DNA from: Streptomyces sp. DT2A-34
Lineage (GTDB): Bacteria > Actinomycetota > Actinomycetes > Streptomycetales > Streptomycetaceae
NCBI RefSeq assembly: GCF_030499515.1
Contig: NZ_JASTWJ010000001.1
Span: 6,366,001 to 6,430,000, forward strand
Reading direction: 5' to 3'
DNA: 64,000 nucleotides
Part shown: positions 34,493 to 43,225 of the stretch, one piece after another
Layout of the letters: each line of letters starts with the position of its first letter
Position numbering within the stretch: the first letter of the stretch is position 1
The notes under the pieces: generated by a model
What the model was told of the DNA's origin: nothing
Databases searched by the model: none
Seen by the model: the letters and a program-made list of their open reading frames with translations, nothing else
Translations under genes and position numbers: made by a program

Positions 34493-35965
34493 TCAGATGA
34501 CCACCCCGTCGATCTGCAACGTCTGCACCGCCTTCGCCGCGAACGGCACCGCCACCGACTTCCCGCTCAGAGTCGTGTTCGAGTACGCCCGGTACTGGTC
34601 TCCGCCCGTCGTCACCGTGTTCCAGCGCGGGACCAGGCCGCCCGAGCCGCCGGAGACCGTCGTGAAGCGGGACAGGTCGAAAGTGAGAGTCTGGGCCGCC
34701 GTCGACGTGTTCACCGCGACGATCACCAGGCGGCGCGCCGACGCGTCGTACGCCGCCGCCGCGTAGCTCACGCCCGTGTCGAGGATGCGCATCCCGGGGC
34801 GGATGTGGCGGCTGAACTGGGCCATCACGTAGTACTTCGTCTGGATGGTCGTCGGCTGCAAGGTGTTCGCGTCGTACGCGATCGTCGCCCAGCCCGTCGA
34901 CGGGTCCATGACCTGCCAGTAGCACCACGCGGTCGGGTGCAGCCAGCGGAAGTCGTAGCAGAGGTTGGAGGCCAGGGTCAGGCCCGTGCCGTCGCTGTCG
35001 CCTGTTTCCGAGTTCCAGAGTTTCTTGCCGGAGGTCGTGACGACGTCCGTGTAGAGCAGGTCGCGGCGGCCGCCCGAGCCCTGGTAGCCGTGCGCGTTGA
35101 CCTGGCTGACCAGGGCCTTGGTGGCGGAGTTGAAGGACGACCACGTCGAGCGGGCCGTGTCGTAGTTCGTCTCGTCCGACGCCGCGATGCGGATGCCCGT
35201 CAGGCCTCGCTTGTCCAACTCGCTGCGCATGTACGGGAGTACGGCCGCCTGGACCGCCGGGTCCATGTGGCAGCCCTCCTGGGTGCCGGTGGCGGTCCAC
35301 CAGGTGGAGGCCGGCTCGTTGAAGGGGTCGACCGTCGCGAAGTTCACGCCCCAGTTGTTCTTGGCGTACAGCGCGGTCGCCGCCAGGTGGGAGGCGTGCT
35401 GGCGGTAGTTCCAGGTCTGGAGGTTGTTGCCGCCGCCCGCCGCGCCGGAGGGGTTGTGGTTGGAACACATCCACCACATCGGGGAGTTGGCGAAGAGCTC
35501 GGTCGTCGCGCCGCGCTGCGTCGCCTTCTGCAGCATCGCGCGCTGGTTGGCGTCGGCCGTCCAGTCCCAGGCGGAGGAGGTGGGGTCCTCGTTGTTCCAG
35601 TCCTGCCAGAAGCCCTCGATCTGCTTGAAGCCGGGGATGTTGGGCGACTCGACCATCGCCTCGCCGTTCACGGTGTTCCAGCTGCACGCGCCGAGGTTGT
35701 AGCGGGCGATGTTGAGGCCGAGGCCGGGCAGTGTCGTGCCGTTGTACGTCACCGAGTTGGTGGTGAAGAAGAGGTCGGCGAAGTCGTTCCGGCCGCCGAA
35801 GACGTTGGCCCACCAGGCCAGGGACGTGCCCCAGCCCTCCCAGGTGCCGTACGACGTGCCGGGGTTGACGGCGATCGTCGCGTCCGCGTGTGCGGTGCCC
35901 GTCGCCAGGGCGCTCCCGAGGAATGCGCCGCCTGTCGCCGCCAGCAGAGTTCTGCGTCGGATCAT
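34493..35965 (-). CDS. Secreted GH30 family glycosidase (endo-beta-1,6-galactanase-like)
   Basis: 490 residues. A signal peptide with an RRR n-region (MIRRRTLLAATGGAFLGSAL, ending AHADA) is followed by TYEGWGTSLAWWANVFGG-like sequence, LPGLGLNIARYNLGACSWN, and FANSPMWWMCSNHNPSGAAG. The acid/base Glu is in TVDPFNEPAS and the nucleophile Glu in LWNSETGDSDG. The C terminus is the beta-domain of GH30 (FDLSRFTTVSGGSGGLVPRW). The sequence type is that of Streptomyces exo/endo-beta-1,6-galactanases acting on arabinogalactan; substrate is inferred. GGAGAAG lies 3 bases before ATG 35965. Confidence 0.9.
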   Translation of the reverse strand: MIRRRTLLAATGGAFLGSALATGTAHADATIAVNPGTSYGTWEGWGTSLAWWANVFGGRNDFADLFFTTNSVTYNGTTLPGLGLNIARYNLGACSWNTVNGEAMVESPNIPGFKQIEGFWQDWNNEDPTSSAWDWTADANQRAMLQKATQRGATTELFANSPMWWMCSNHNPSGAAGGGNNLQTWNYRQHASHLAATALYAKNNWGVNFATVDPFNEPASTWWTATGTQEGCHMDPAVQAAVLPYMRSELDKRGLTGIRIAASDETNYDTARSTWSSFNSATKALVSQVNAHGYQGSGGRRDLLYTDVVTTSGKKLWNSETGDSDGTGLTLASNLCYDFRWLHPTAWCYWQVMDPSTGWATIAYDANTLQPTTIQTKYYVMAQFSRHIRPGMRILDTGVSYAAAAYDASARRLVIVAVNTSTAAQTLTFDLSRFTTVSGGSGGLVPRWNTVTTGGDQYRAYSNTTLSGKSVAVPFAAKAVQTLQIDGVVI

Positions 35966-36216
35966 GACTTCTCCGCTTTCGCTCAACGGCCGGTCGTCGT
36001 CGAACCGGCGTCGTGGCCTGTCCCGCTGATGCCGACAGGAAGCATCGGGTGTGACGGGTGAGGTTGTCGAGGGTTCCAACAGCCCTTTCTCAAACCTGTG
36101 GAGGAAGTGTTCGGGGTACCGGACACCCACCTTGCGCGAACCGGCCGCGCACGGGTCTGGAGACCTTTCGCCCCAGCCCCTATCGTGCGGGCGGCCCCGG
36201 TGGAGGAGGCTCTCGG

Positions 36217-37080
36217 ATGGTGCGGGTTCGCGTCGTGCGGCACAGCGGTCTTCGGCGGCGTGCGCGTCGGCGGCGCGTGGTGTGGGGCGGTGGGGAGGTT
36301 CTCGTCACCGTCGGGGTGGTGCTCCTGCTGCTGGTCGTCCATCAGGTGTGGTGGACCAACCGGGAGGCCAGGGCGGGCGCCGAGCGGGAGGTCAGGGCAC
36401 TGGAGCGGGCCTGGGACGGGGGAGGCGGCGACTCCGGTGCGGCGGCCGTACCGTCGGCTACGACCCCGCCCGCGCCGGCGTCCACCGGCTCGCCCGAGCA
36501 GTCCGGCGGCAGCCGACACTGGTCCGCCGCCGACCCCGCCCCGGCGCCCGACTGGTCCCAGGCCTACGCCATCCTCACCATCCCCCGCCTCCACCTCCGC
36601 GTCCCCGTCGCCGAGGGCGTCGGCAAGAGCGGCGTCCTCAACAAGGGCTACGTCGGCCACTACCCCGGCACCCAACAGCCGGGCCAGGCCGGCAACTTCG
36701 CCCTCGCCGGGCACCGCAACACCCACGGCGAGCCCTTCCGGTACATCAACCGGCTCGCGCCCAAGGACACCGTGCGGGTCGAGACGAGCAGCGCGACGTA
36801 CACGTACGCCGTCGACAAGACGCTGCCGTGGACCGCCGCCCATGACGGCAGCGTGATCCGGCCGATCCCGCGCTCCACCGTCCGGCCCGGCCACGGCTAC
36901 GACGACCCCGGCTACTACCTCACCCTCACCACCTGCACACCGGAGTACACGTCGAAGTACCGGCTGGTGGTGTGGGGAAGCTCGTCTCCATGCGGCCCCG
37001 GTAACATCAGGACGAGCACCGTGCGCGCGGAACCAGTCGTGCGCGATGAACGAGCCGTACGAGGGGAGGGGCACCGATGA
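36217..37080 (+). CDS. Class E sortase
   Basis: 287 residues. An N-terminal basic stretch and membrane anchor (VLVTVGVVLLLLVVHQVWW), then a Pro/Ser linker, then the sortase barrel: YAILTIPRLHLRVPVAEGV, KGYVGHYPGTQQPGQAGNFA, LAGHRNTHG with catalytic His, YLTLTTCTPEYTSKYR with catalytic Cys and Arg. All three catalytic residues are present. Class E enzymes cleave LAxTG; two such substrates are in this window (alginate lyase at 6.1 kb, surface protein at 42.3 kb). GGAGGAGG precedes ATG 36217. The stop overlaps the next gene's ATG. Confidence 0.92.
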   Translation: MVRVRVVRHSGLRRRARRRRVVWGGGEVLVTVGVVLLLLVVHQVWWTNREARAGAEREVRALERAWDGGGGDSGAAAVPSATTPPAPASTGSPEQSGGSRHWSAADPAPAPDWSQAYAILTIPRLHLRVPVAEGVGKSGVLNKGYVGHYPGTQQPGQAGNFALAGHRNTHGEPFRYINRLAPKDTVRVETSSATYTYAVDKTLPWTAAHDGSVIRPIPRSTVRPGHGYDDPGYYLTLTTCTPEYTSKYRLVVWGSSSPCGPGNIRTSTVRAEPVVRDERAVRGEGHR

Positions 37081-37388
37081 CGCGGAAGTGCGCGAATCCG
37101 CGTCCCGCCGCCGTGCTGCTGCTCCTCTTCCTCGAGATCGTGCTGCTCGACACCGGCAGCCTCTCCGCGACCGTCGCGCTCGCCGCGACCGCCGCCGCCG
37201 GTTCCGCGTTCGCCGTCTGCTCCCTCCTCGCCTCGCGCGCCGCGCCCGCCGTGCCGCCCACCCGGGTGCGTACGGCCATCCGCGACCGGGCCCGCCGTAC
37301 GGCGTTCCTGCCGCAACGCGACCCCGACGCCTCGGGTCGGCCACGGCCCCGGGCGCCCGGGCACGCCCTCCCGGCGACCGTCGCGTAG
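37077..37388 (+). CDS. DUF6412-like small membrane protein
   Basis: 103 residues. Two spans (PAAVLLLLFLEIVLLDTG and SATVALAATAAAGSAFAVCS) are followed by a basic cytoplasmic tail (RTAIRDRARRTAFLPQRDPD). It lies between a sortase and a YidC paralogue, an arrangement seen in other streptomycetes. Family name by recall, moderate certainty. The ATG overlaps the sortase TGA, with GAGGGGAGGGG upstream. Confidence 0.72.
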   Translation: MTRKCANPRPAAVLLLLFLEIVLLDTGSLSATVALAATAAAGSAFAVCSLLASRAAPAVPPTRVRTAIRDRARRTAFLPQRDPDASGRPRPRAPGHALPATVA

Positions 37389-37496
37389 GGCCCACCGACA
37401 CCACGGGTGACCCCACGCGGGTCGTCATGCCGCCATGCCGTATCCCGGCATTTCGCTCATCACTCCGGCACGACGAGACCCTCGGAGGGCTCACCC

Positions 37497-38210
37497 ATGT
37501 CCGTTTTCGCCGACCTTGTTCAGCAACTCGCCGACCTGCTCCACCCGCTGTTCGGCGCGACCGCGGCCGCCGCCGCGATCGTCCTGTTCACCGCGTTCGT
37601 ACGGCTCCTCGTCCACCCCCTGTCCCGTGCGGCGGCGCGCGGGCAGCAGGCCCGTACCGAACTGCAGCCGAAGATCGCCGAGCTGCGGAAGAAGCACGCG
37701 AAGAACCCCGAGAAACTGCAGAAGGCCGTACTCGAACTGCACGCCGAGGAAAAGGTGTCGCCGCTGTCCGGCTGCCTGCCGAGCCTGTTCCAGCTGCCCG
37801 CGTTCTTCCTGCTCTACCACCTGTTCTCGAACACGACGATCGGCGGGCAGGCGAACGAACTGCTCACGCACCAGCTGTTCGCCGCGCCCCTCGGCGGCCA
37901 CTGGAAGGACGCGCTCGGCGACGGCGGGGCGTTCGGGGGAGCGGGGCTCGTGTACGTCGGGTTGTTCGTGGTCGTCGCCTGCGTCGCCGCGTTCAACTAC
38001 CGCCGTACGAAGCGGATGATGGCCGTGAATCCGGCGGTGCCGGTGGTCGACGGTGAGCCGGTGCCGGGGATGGGGGCCGTGAGCAAGGTCATGCCGTTCA
38101 TGTCCTTCTTCACGCTCTTCACCGTGGCGGTGGTGCCGCTGGCGGCCGCGCTGTACGTGGTGACCAGCACGACCTGGAGCGCGGTGGAGCGGGCTGTGCT
38201 CTATCGCTGA
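37497..38210 (+). CDS. YidC/Oxa1/Alb3-type membrane protein insertase, second paralogue
   Basis: 237 residues. First span with FVRLLVHPLSRAAARGQQAR, a coiled-coil cytoplasmic loop (LQPKIAELRKKHAKNPEKLQ, AVLELHAEEKVSPLSGCLPS), then LFQLPAFFLLYHLFSNTTIG and C-terminal spans (MPFMSFFTLFTVAVVPLAAA, LYVVTSTTWSAVERAVLYR). It is shorter than the rnpA-linked housekeeping YidC. Strict linkage to a sortase suggests a role in inserting envelope proteins; this is inference. GGAGGG lies upstream of ATG 37497. Confidence 0.88.
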   Translation: MSVFADLVQQLADLLHPLFGATAAAAAIVLFTAFVRLLVHPLSRAAARGQQARTELQPKIAELRKKHAKNPEKLQKAVLELHAEEKVSPLSGCLPSLFQLPAFFLLYHLFSNTTIGGQANELLTHQLFAAPLGGHWKDALGDGGAFGGAGLVYVGLFVVVACVAAFNYRRTKRMMAVNPAVPVVDGEPVPGMGAVSKVMPFMSFFTLFTVAVVPLAAALYVVTSTTWSAVERAVLYR

Positions 38211-38352
38211 CCCGGTTCACGGTCCCGAGGGCACCTACGGTCCAGTACGTGAACCAGGTATTGCGGGATGGCCGTCGACCTTGGAGGATCGACCAGTCCT
38301 CCGATGGCTGCACACATCGGCGGGCGGCCCGCGATCGAGGGAGATTGTGATC

Positions 38353-39210
38353 ATGAAGCTGCTGCGAGTCGGTACGGCTGGAGCGGAGCGCCCTGCGCTG
38401 CTCGACGCCGAGGGGACCCTGCGGGACCTGTCGGGCGTCGTGCCGGACGTCGACGGACCGCTGCTCGCCGACGACGCCGCGCTCGGCCGGATCCGCGCCG
38501 CCGCGGACGCCGGTGAGCTGCCCGCGCTGGACGCGACCGGGCTGCGGGTCGGACCGCCGCTGGCCCGTATCGGCAAGATCGTGTGCATCGGCCTGAACTA
38601 CCACGACCACGCCCGCGAGACCGGCGCCGAGCCGCCCGCCGAGCCGGTCATCTTCTTCAAGGCCGCGGACACGGTCGTGGGCCCGAACGACACCGTGCTG
38701 GTGCCTCGCCGGTCGACGAAGACCGACTGGGAGGTCGAGCTCGCGGTCGTCATCGGGCGTACGGCCCGGTATCTGGAGTCGGCCGAGGAGGCGCTCGCGC
38801 ATGTCGCCGGGTACGCGGTGGCGCACGACGTGTCCGAGCGGGAGTTCCAGATCGAGCGGGGCGGGACCTGGGACAAGGGGAAGAACTGCGAGACGTTCAA
38901 CCCGCTGGGGCCGTGGCTGGTGACCTCGGACGAGGTGCCGGACCCGCAGAACCTCTCGCTGAAGCTGTGGGTCAACGGTGAGCTGAAGCAGGACGGGACG
39001 ACGGCCGAGCAGATCTTCCCGGTGGCGGAAGTCGTGCGGTATGTCAGCCAGTTCATGACCCTCTACCCCGGTGACGTCATCAACACGGGTACGCCGGCGG
39101 GGGTTGCCCTGGGGGAGCCCGAGCCGAAGCCGTTCCTGCGGGCCGGGGACGTTGTCGAGCTGGAGATCGAGGGGCTCGGTCGGCAGCGGCAGGAATTCAA
39201 GGATGCCTGA
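38353..39210 (+). CDS. Fumarylacetoacetate hydrolase (FAH) family protein
   Basis: 285 residues. The FAH core is IGKIVCIGLNYHDHARETGA, PVIFFKAADTVVGPNDTVLV, and DWEVELAVVIGRTARYL with the E-x-E metal site. It continues with AHDVSEREFQ, WDKGKNCETFNPLGPWLVTS, and PGDVINTGTPAGVALGE. It fits the 2-hydroxyhepta-2,4-diene-1,7-dioate isomerase/acylpyruvase-type members used in aromatic or sugar acid catabolism. The exact substrate is open. GAGGGAG lies 9 bases before ATG 38353; a GTG six bases earlier is an alternative. Confidence 0.9.
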   Translation: MKLLRVGTAGAERPALLDAEGTLRDLSGVVPDVDGPLLADDAALGRIRAAADAGELPALDATGLRVGPPLARIGKIVCIGLNYHDHARETGAEPPAEPVIFFKAADTVVGPNDTVLVPRRSTKTDWEVELAVVIGRTARYLESAEEALAHVAGYAVAHDVSEREFQIERGGTWDKGKNCETFNPLGPWLVTSDEVPDPQNLSLKLWVNGELKQDGTTAEQIFPVAEVVRYVSQFMTLYPGDVINTGTPAGVALGEPEPKPFLRAGDVVELEIEGLGRQRQEFKDA

Positions 39211-39281
39211 GGGGCGGGGAGCTGCGGTGATGGGGCGGCCGCGGCTTCGTCGTGGCTTGTCGCGCAGTTCCCCGCGCCCCT
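39210..39281. repeat. Streptomyces intergenic palindromic repeat
   Basis: AGGGGCGGGGAGCTGCG and CGCAGTTCCCCGCGCCCCT form imperfect inverted arms around a 34-base centre (ggcttcgtcgtggcttgtcg). This type of element recurs between Streptomyces genes. Here it separates the convergent FAH and heme-domain genes and probably serves as a terminator. Confidence 0.7.
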
Positions 39282-39308
39282 GAAAGACGAAAGACGAGGG
39301 CGTTGCCC

Positions 39309-39827
39309 TTACTGCTTGCTCAGGAACTCCTCCAGCGCCTCCACCGCGAACCGGTGGTCCTCCAGCTGCGGCAGTCCGCTCACCGTCACCGACCCGATCA
39401 CGCCGACCCCCTCGACGTTGATCGGGAACGAGCCCCCATGGGCCGCGTACGTGTCCGGGTCCAGGCGGGAGGACTCCTCGAACGTCGTGCCCTTGGCCCG
39501 GAAGCGGGCGCCGACGACGTACGACGAGGCGCCGTAGCGCTCCACCACTCGGCGTTTGCGGGCGATCCACGCGTCGTTGTCGGGGGTGGAGCCGGGGAGG
39601 GCCGCGTGGAAGAGCTGCTGGCCGGCGCGGTGGATGTCGATGGCGACCGGGGCCTGGCGCTCGCGGGCCATCTCGACCAGGAGGGAGCCGAGGGCCCAGG
39701 CGTCGTCGTAGGTGAACTGCCGGAAGACCAGACGGCGTTCCTGGGCTTCCAGCTCCTCCAGGGGCGGGGTGAGCTCCGGGTGGAACTTCGGGGTGATCTC
39801 CGGGTTGTGCGTCTTGTGCGTCGTCAC
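39309..39827 (-). CDS. Heme-degrading domain (UPF0303/HbpS-like) protein
   Basis: 172 residues. FTYDDAWALGSLLVEMARER, VAIDIHRAGQQLFHAALPGS, DAWIARKRRVVERYGASSYV, GGSFPINVEGVGVIGSVTVS and LPQLEDHRFAVEALEEFL are the hallmarks of the UPF0303/heme-degrading-domain family. No signal peptide. The start is a GTG (39825-39827) overlapping the TGA of the Gfo/Idh gene, so the two are translationally coupled and probably serve one pathway; the heme link is by family only. Confidence 0.85.
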   Translation of the reverse strand: MTTHKTHNPEITPKFHPELTPPLEELEAQERRLVFRQFTYDDAWALGSLLVEMARERQAPVAIDIHRAGQQLFHAALPGSTPDNDAWIARKRRVVERYGASSYVVGARFRAKGTTFEESSRLDPDTYAAHGGSFPINVEGVGVIGSVTVSGLPQLEDHRFAVEALEEFLSKQ

Positions 39828-40897
39828 AGTGCCACCGCCACTCCGTCACGGGCCGAACGGCGGGCCGCTTCCAGTACGTCGAGGGCGGCGGCCGCTTCCA
39901 GGGCCGTCACCGGGTTGGGGCCGCCGTCCAGCAGAGCCTTTGCCACGGCCGCATAGTAGGCGGGGTAGTCGCCGGGGAGGGTGGGTTCGACGCGGCCGCC
40001 GCCCGTCAGGGGGGAATCGCCGGAGCCCACTCGGCCCCACATCGACTCGGGTTCCGTGCCCCACTCGGCGGCGGTGTCCGGGCGCTGCCCTTCCCGCAGT
40101 GCCGCCTCCTGCGGGTCCAGGCCGTACTTCACATAGCCCGCCTTCGAGCCCAGCACCCGGAAGCGGGGGCCGAGCTGGGCGGTCGTCGCGGAGGCGTAGA
40201 GGTGGGAGCGGACGCCGCTCGCGTGCGTGAGGGCGATGAACGTGTCGTCGTCCGTCTCGGCGCCCAGGCGGCGGACGTCGGACTCCGCGTAGACCCGCGT
40301 GACGGGGCCGAAGAGGACCAGTGCCTGGTCGACGACATGGCTGCCGAGGTCGTACAGCAGACCTCCGATCTCTGCCGGGTCGCCGGACTCCCGCCAGCCG
40401 CCCTTGAGTTGCGGCCGCCAGCGCTCGAAGCGGGACTCGAAGCGCCATACGTCGCCCAGCTCGCCCTCGGCCAGCAGCCGGCGCAGGGTCAGGAAGTCGT
40501 TGTCCCAGCGGCGGTTCTGGAAGACGGAGAGGAGCAGGCCGCGCTCCTCGGCCAGCGCCGCCAGCTCGCGTGCCTCGGCCGCGGTGCCGGCGATCGGCTT
40601 GTCCACGACGACCGGGAGGCCCGCCTCCAGGGCGGCGGTCGCGAGCGGGACGTGCGTCTTGTTCGGGGACGCGATGACGACCAGGTCGAGGTCGGCGGAG
40701 CGGGCGAGCAGCTCGTCGGGGTCGGCGGCGACCCGTACGCCCGGGTGCTCGGCGCGGGCCTGCTGCTGCCGCTCGGGGTTCGACGTGACCACCGTGTCCA
40801 GGGCGAGCCCCTCGGTGGTGGCGATCAGCGGCGCGTGGAAGACGGAGCCTGCGAGGCCGTAGCCGACCAGGCCGACGCGGAGGGGAGTAGCACTCAT
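39824..40897 (-). CDS. Gfo/Idh/MocA family oxidoreductase
   Basis: 357 residues. The Rossmann start is RVGLVGYGLAGSVFHAPLIA. The EKP-type motif is VVVDKPIAGTAAEARELAAL (here DKP). The C-terminal domain has QNRRWDNDFLTLRRLLAEGE, GGLLYDLGSHVVDQALVLFG and DYPAYYAAVAKALLDGGPNP. It is an NAD(P)-dependent sugar or inositol-type dehydrogenase; substrate unknown. It is divergent from a ROK-family regulator, with a shared 25-bp palindrome, so sugar-linked control is likely. Confidence 0.9.
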   Translation of the reverse strand: MSATPLRVGLVGYGLAGSVFHAPLIATTEGLALDTVVTSNPERQQQARAEHPGVRVAADPDELLARSADLDLVVIASPNKTHVPLATAALEAGLPVVVDKPIAGTAAEARELAALAEERGLLLSVFQNRRWDNDFLTLRRLLAEGELGDVWRFESRFERWRPQLKGGWRESGDPAEIGGLLYDLGSHVVDQALVLFGPVTRVYAESDVRRLGAETDDDTFIALTHASGVRSHLYASATTAQLGPRFRVLGSKAGYVKYGLDPQEAALREGQRPDTAAEWGTEPESMWGRVGSGDSPLTGGGRVEPTLPGDYPAYYAAVAKALLDGGPNPVTALEAAAALDVLEAARRSARDGVAVAL

Positions 40898-40904
40898 GCC
40901 GCCC

Positions 40905-40929
40905 ACTTTCGCAACGCTGTTGCCAAAGT
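40905..40929. promoter_or_regulatory. Operator of the ROK/Gfo divergent promoter
   Basis: ACTTTcGCAAC-gct-GTTGCcAAAGT is a 25-bp dyad with one central-arm mismatch. It lies 8 bases upstream of the Gfo/Idh start and 26 bases upstream of the ROK start, over both expected promoters. It is a strong candidate ROK-protein site. Confidence 0.7.
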
Positions 40930-40941
40930 GCAAGCGCCGGG

Positions 40942-40954
40942 GACAATGGGCGGC
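40942..40954 (+). promoter_or_regulatory. -10 element for a leaderless ROK transcript
   Basis: GACAAT at 40942-40947 is a near-consensus -10, followed by 7 bases and then GTG 40955. There is no Shine-Dalgarno sequence. Confidence 0.5.
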
Positions 40955-42160
40955 GTGAACAGGACGAAGGGCGGTTCCGGCGGTGAGGTGGCGGGCGCCA
41001 TGAAGGGCGGCACGGGCGGCGGCACCGTCGGCGGCGCCGCGCGGCGGAGCCGCGATTCGATGCAGCTGGGCGCCTTGCGCAGCCACAACGCCGCCCTCGT
41101 GCTCGACCTGCTGCGCACGGCAGGCCCCGAGGGCATCAGCCGGCTCGAACTCGCCGAGCGCACCGGCCTCACCCCGCAGGCGGTCAGCAAGATCACCGCC
41201 CGGCTGCGGGAGGACGGGCTCGCGGCGGAGGCGGGGCGCCGGGCGTCGACGGGCGGCAAGCCGCGTACGGTGCTGCGGCTGGTGCCGGGGGCCGGGCATG
41301 CGGTGGGGCTGCATCTGGACCGGGACGAGCTGACGGCCGTGCTCTGTGATCTGACGGGAGCCGTGGTCGCTCAGCGCCGGGCCCCGCTGGATCTGGGGGC
41401 CGGTGCGGAGACGGTCGTCGAGCGGGCGGTGCGTGAGGTGGAGGAGCTGGCGGACGGGGCGGACAGGGCGGCCGGGAGCGGCCGTCGACCGGATGCCGTG
41501 CTCGGGGTCGGCGTCGCGCTGCCCGGGCCCCTCGACCATCGGCGCGGTGTGCTGCACCGGGTCACCGGGTTCCCCGAGTGGAACGGCTTCCCGTTGCGGG
41601 ACGTGCTCGCGCGGCGCCTCTCCCTGCCGGTCGTCGTCGACAAGGACACCAACGCCGCCGCCCTCGGGCTGGCGGTCGGCGGAGAGGCCGGGGCCTTCGC
41701 GTCCTTCGCCTATCTGCACTTCGGCGCGGGGCTCGGCGGCGGGCTCGTCATCGGGGGAGCGGTGCACCGGGGCACCCGTACGGGAGCCGGGGAGTTCGGG
41801 CACCAGGTCGTCCAGCTGGACGGGCCGCCCTGCGGGTGCGGCAACCGCGGCTGCGTCGAGGCGCTGTGCCTGGCCGCCGTGGCGCGGGGCGAGACGGCGG
41901 AGGCGGCCCGTGTGCTCGGCACCGCGGCCGGCAACCTGGTCGCCCTGCTCGACGTCGACCTCGTCCTGTTGGGCGGCCGCACCGTCGCCGCCGCGCCCGA
42001 GACCTTCGTACGCGGAGTCGCCGCCGTCCTCGACGAACGCGCCCGGCGCGCGGGCGGGGACGCGGTACCGGTGCGGGTCGCCTCCGGCGGGGGGCGGGGG
42101 GTCGCCGAGGGGGCGGCTCAGCTGCTGCTGGCGCCGCTGTTCGGGCGGGCCGAGGGGTGA
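40955..42160 (+). CDS. ROK family transcriptional regulator
   Basis: About 401 residues. A Gly-rich N terminus is followed by a MarR-like winged helix (ALRSHNAALVLDLLRTAGPE, ISRLELAERTGLTPQAVSKI) and a ROK sugar-kinase fold: GVGVALPGPLDHRRGVLHRV, LPVVVDKDTNAAALGLAVGG, and YLHFGAGLGGGLVIGGAVHR. The zinc motif is CGCGNRGCVEALC. Such proteins repress sugar catabolic genes and respond to a sugar ligand. GTG 40955 is chosen on the leaderless promoter; ATG 40946 in the same frame is possible. Target: the divergent Gfo/Idh-heme-domain operon. Confidence 0.9.
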   Translation: MNRTKGGSGGEVAGAMKGGTGGGTVGGAARRSRDSMQLGALRSHNAALVLDLLRTAGPEGISRLELAERTGLTPQAVSKITARLREDGLAAEAGRRASTGGKPRTVLRLVPGAGHAVGLHLDRDELTAVLCDLTGAVVAQRRAPLDLGAGAETVVERAVREVEELADGADRAAGSGRRPDAVLGVGVALPGPLDHRRGVLHRVTGFPEWNGFPLRDVLARRLSLPVVVDKDTNAAALGLAVGGEAGAFASFAYLHFGAGLGGGLVIGGAVHRGTRTGAGEFGHQVVQLDGPPCGCGNRGCVEALCLAAVARGETAEAARVLGTAAGNLVALLDVDLVLLGGRTVAAAPETFVRGVAAVLDERARRAGGDAVPVRVASGGGRGVAEGAAQLLLAPLFGRAEG

Positions 42161-42273
42161 GGGGGTGCCGGTGCTGATCGGCGTGCCCTGATCCCCGTGC
42201 GCTGATCGAGGGGACTTGCGGGGGCCGTACGGAATGGCACCCTCCGGAAGCCGCCCCCGCCCGGCATGGTCAT

Positions 42274-43113
42274 GTGTTTATGCGACTGCACTCACCCGTT
42301 CCCTTCTGCCTCGCAGCAGCCGCCCTCCTCGCCGCAGCGCCCCCGGTGCGCGCGGAACCCCTCGCCGCGCTCCCCAGCTGCGCCACCGACGACGGGGCCT
42401 TCCCCCTCACCACCCGCCTCCACGGCGGCCCCGCCTCCTACGCCGCCGGCGGCGGATTCGGCATCTGGTACCTGGACCTCACCAACACGACCGGCCGCAC
42501 CTGCACCGGCATCCACCCCGTAGTCGTCCTCGTCGACGGCGAGCGTGCCCTCAAGCCGTCCCAGCCCCGCCTGGAGTTCTACGGCAGCCCGGACGGCAGC
42601 CCGGACGGCACCCGCCCCCACCCCGTCCGCTTCGAGACCACCGACGAGGACGAACTCGTCGGCGCCTTCGGCGGCCCGCGCGGCTTCCCCGGATTCACCG
42701 TCGGTCCCGGCAGGACCGTCTCCGTGAAGGTCCGCCTCGCCATCACCTCGGACGCCGTACCGAACGAGGTCATCGCCAACGCGGCCGTCGTGCAACGCCA
42801 CGACAGCGACGGCGACTGGGTCGGCCAGTCCAACGACTACCGCTTCACCATCGAAGCCGACCCGGCCGATGCGGCCGATGACGCGGCCGACGCGACCGAC
42901 CCGGCAGCCCGGGACGCCTCGGCCGACCCCGCGCCCTCCGCCTCTCCGGGCCCCTCGGCCACCCCCGGCCCCGGCACCGCCCGCAACCAGCTCACCCTCG
43001 CCGACGAACTCGCCCGCACCGGCCTCGCGTCACCCAACGGCGCCACCCTCACCGCCACCGTGGCCATGCTCCTGGCCGGCGCCGCGCTGCTGGTCGCCCG
43101 GAGGCGCCGCTGA
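42274..43113 (+). CDS. Secreted surface protein with LARTG sortase signal
   Basis: 279 residues from GTG 42274, or 277 from ATG 42280. Signal peptide SPVPFCLAAAALLAAAPPVR ending in RAEP. The ectodomain is a beta-sandwich-like domain (FGIWYLDLTNTTGRTCTGIH, VKVRLAITSDAVPNEVIANA) with two Cys. A Pro/Ala/Asp/Ser linker leads to LARTG, a hydrophobic segment (LTATVAMLLAGAALLVA) and RRRR. This is a class E sortase-anchored wall protein. Ligand unknown; the domain resembles those of cell-wall-displayed Streptomyces proteins of unknown role. Confidence 0.85.
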   Translation: MFMRLHSPVPFCLAAAALLAAAPPVRAEPLAALPSCATDDGAFPLTTRLHGGPASYAAGGGFGIWYLDLTNTTGRTCTGIHPVVVLVDGERALKPSQPRLEFYGSPDGSPDGTRPHPVRFETTDEDELVGAFGGPRGFPGFTVGPGRTVSVKVRLAITSDAVPNEVIANAAVVQRHDSDGDWVGQSNDYRFTIEADPADAADDAADATDPAARDASADPAPSASPGPSATPGPGTARNQLTLADELARTGLASPNGATLTATVAMLLAGAALLVARRRR

Positions 43114-43225
43114 GCCGGACTTCCCGGTGAACGGAAGGAAGCCACTGGAAACTGACCGTTCCCTGAAGATCGGGCCTGTGCTTAGGGTGGGGCTCACGCA
43201 GCACGCACGGCAGGAGAGCGCGAAC

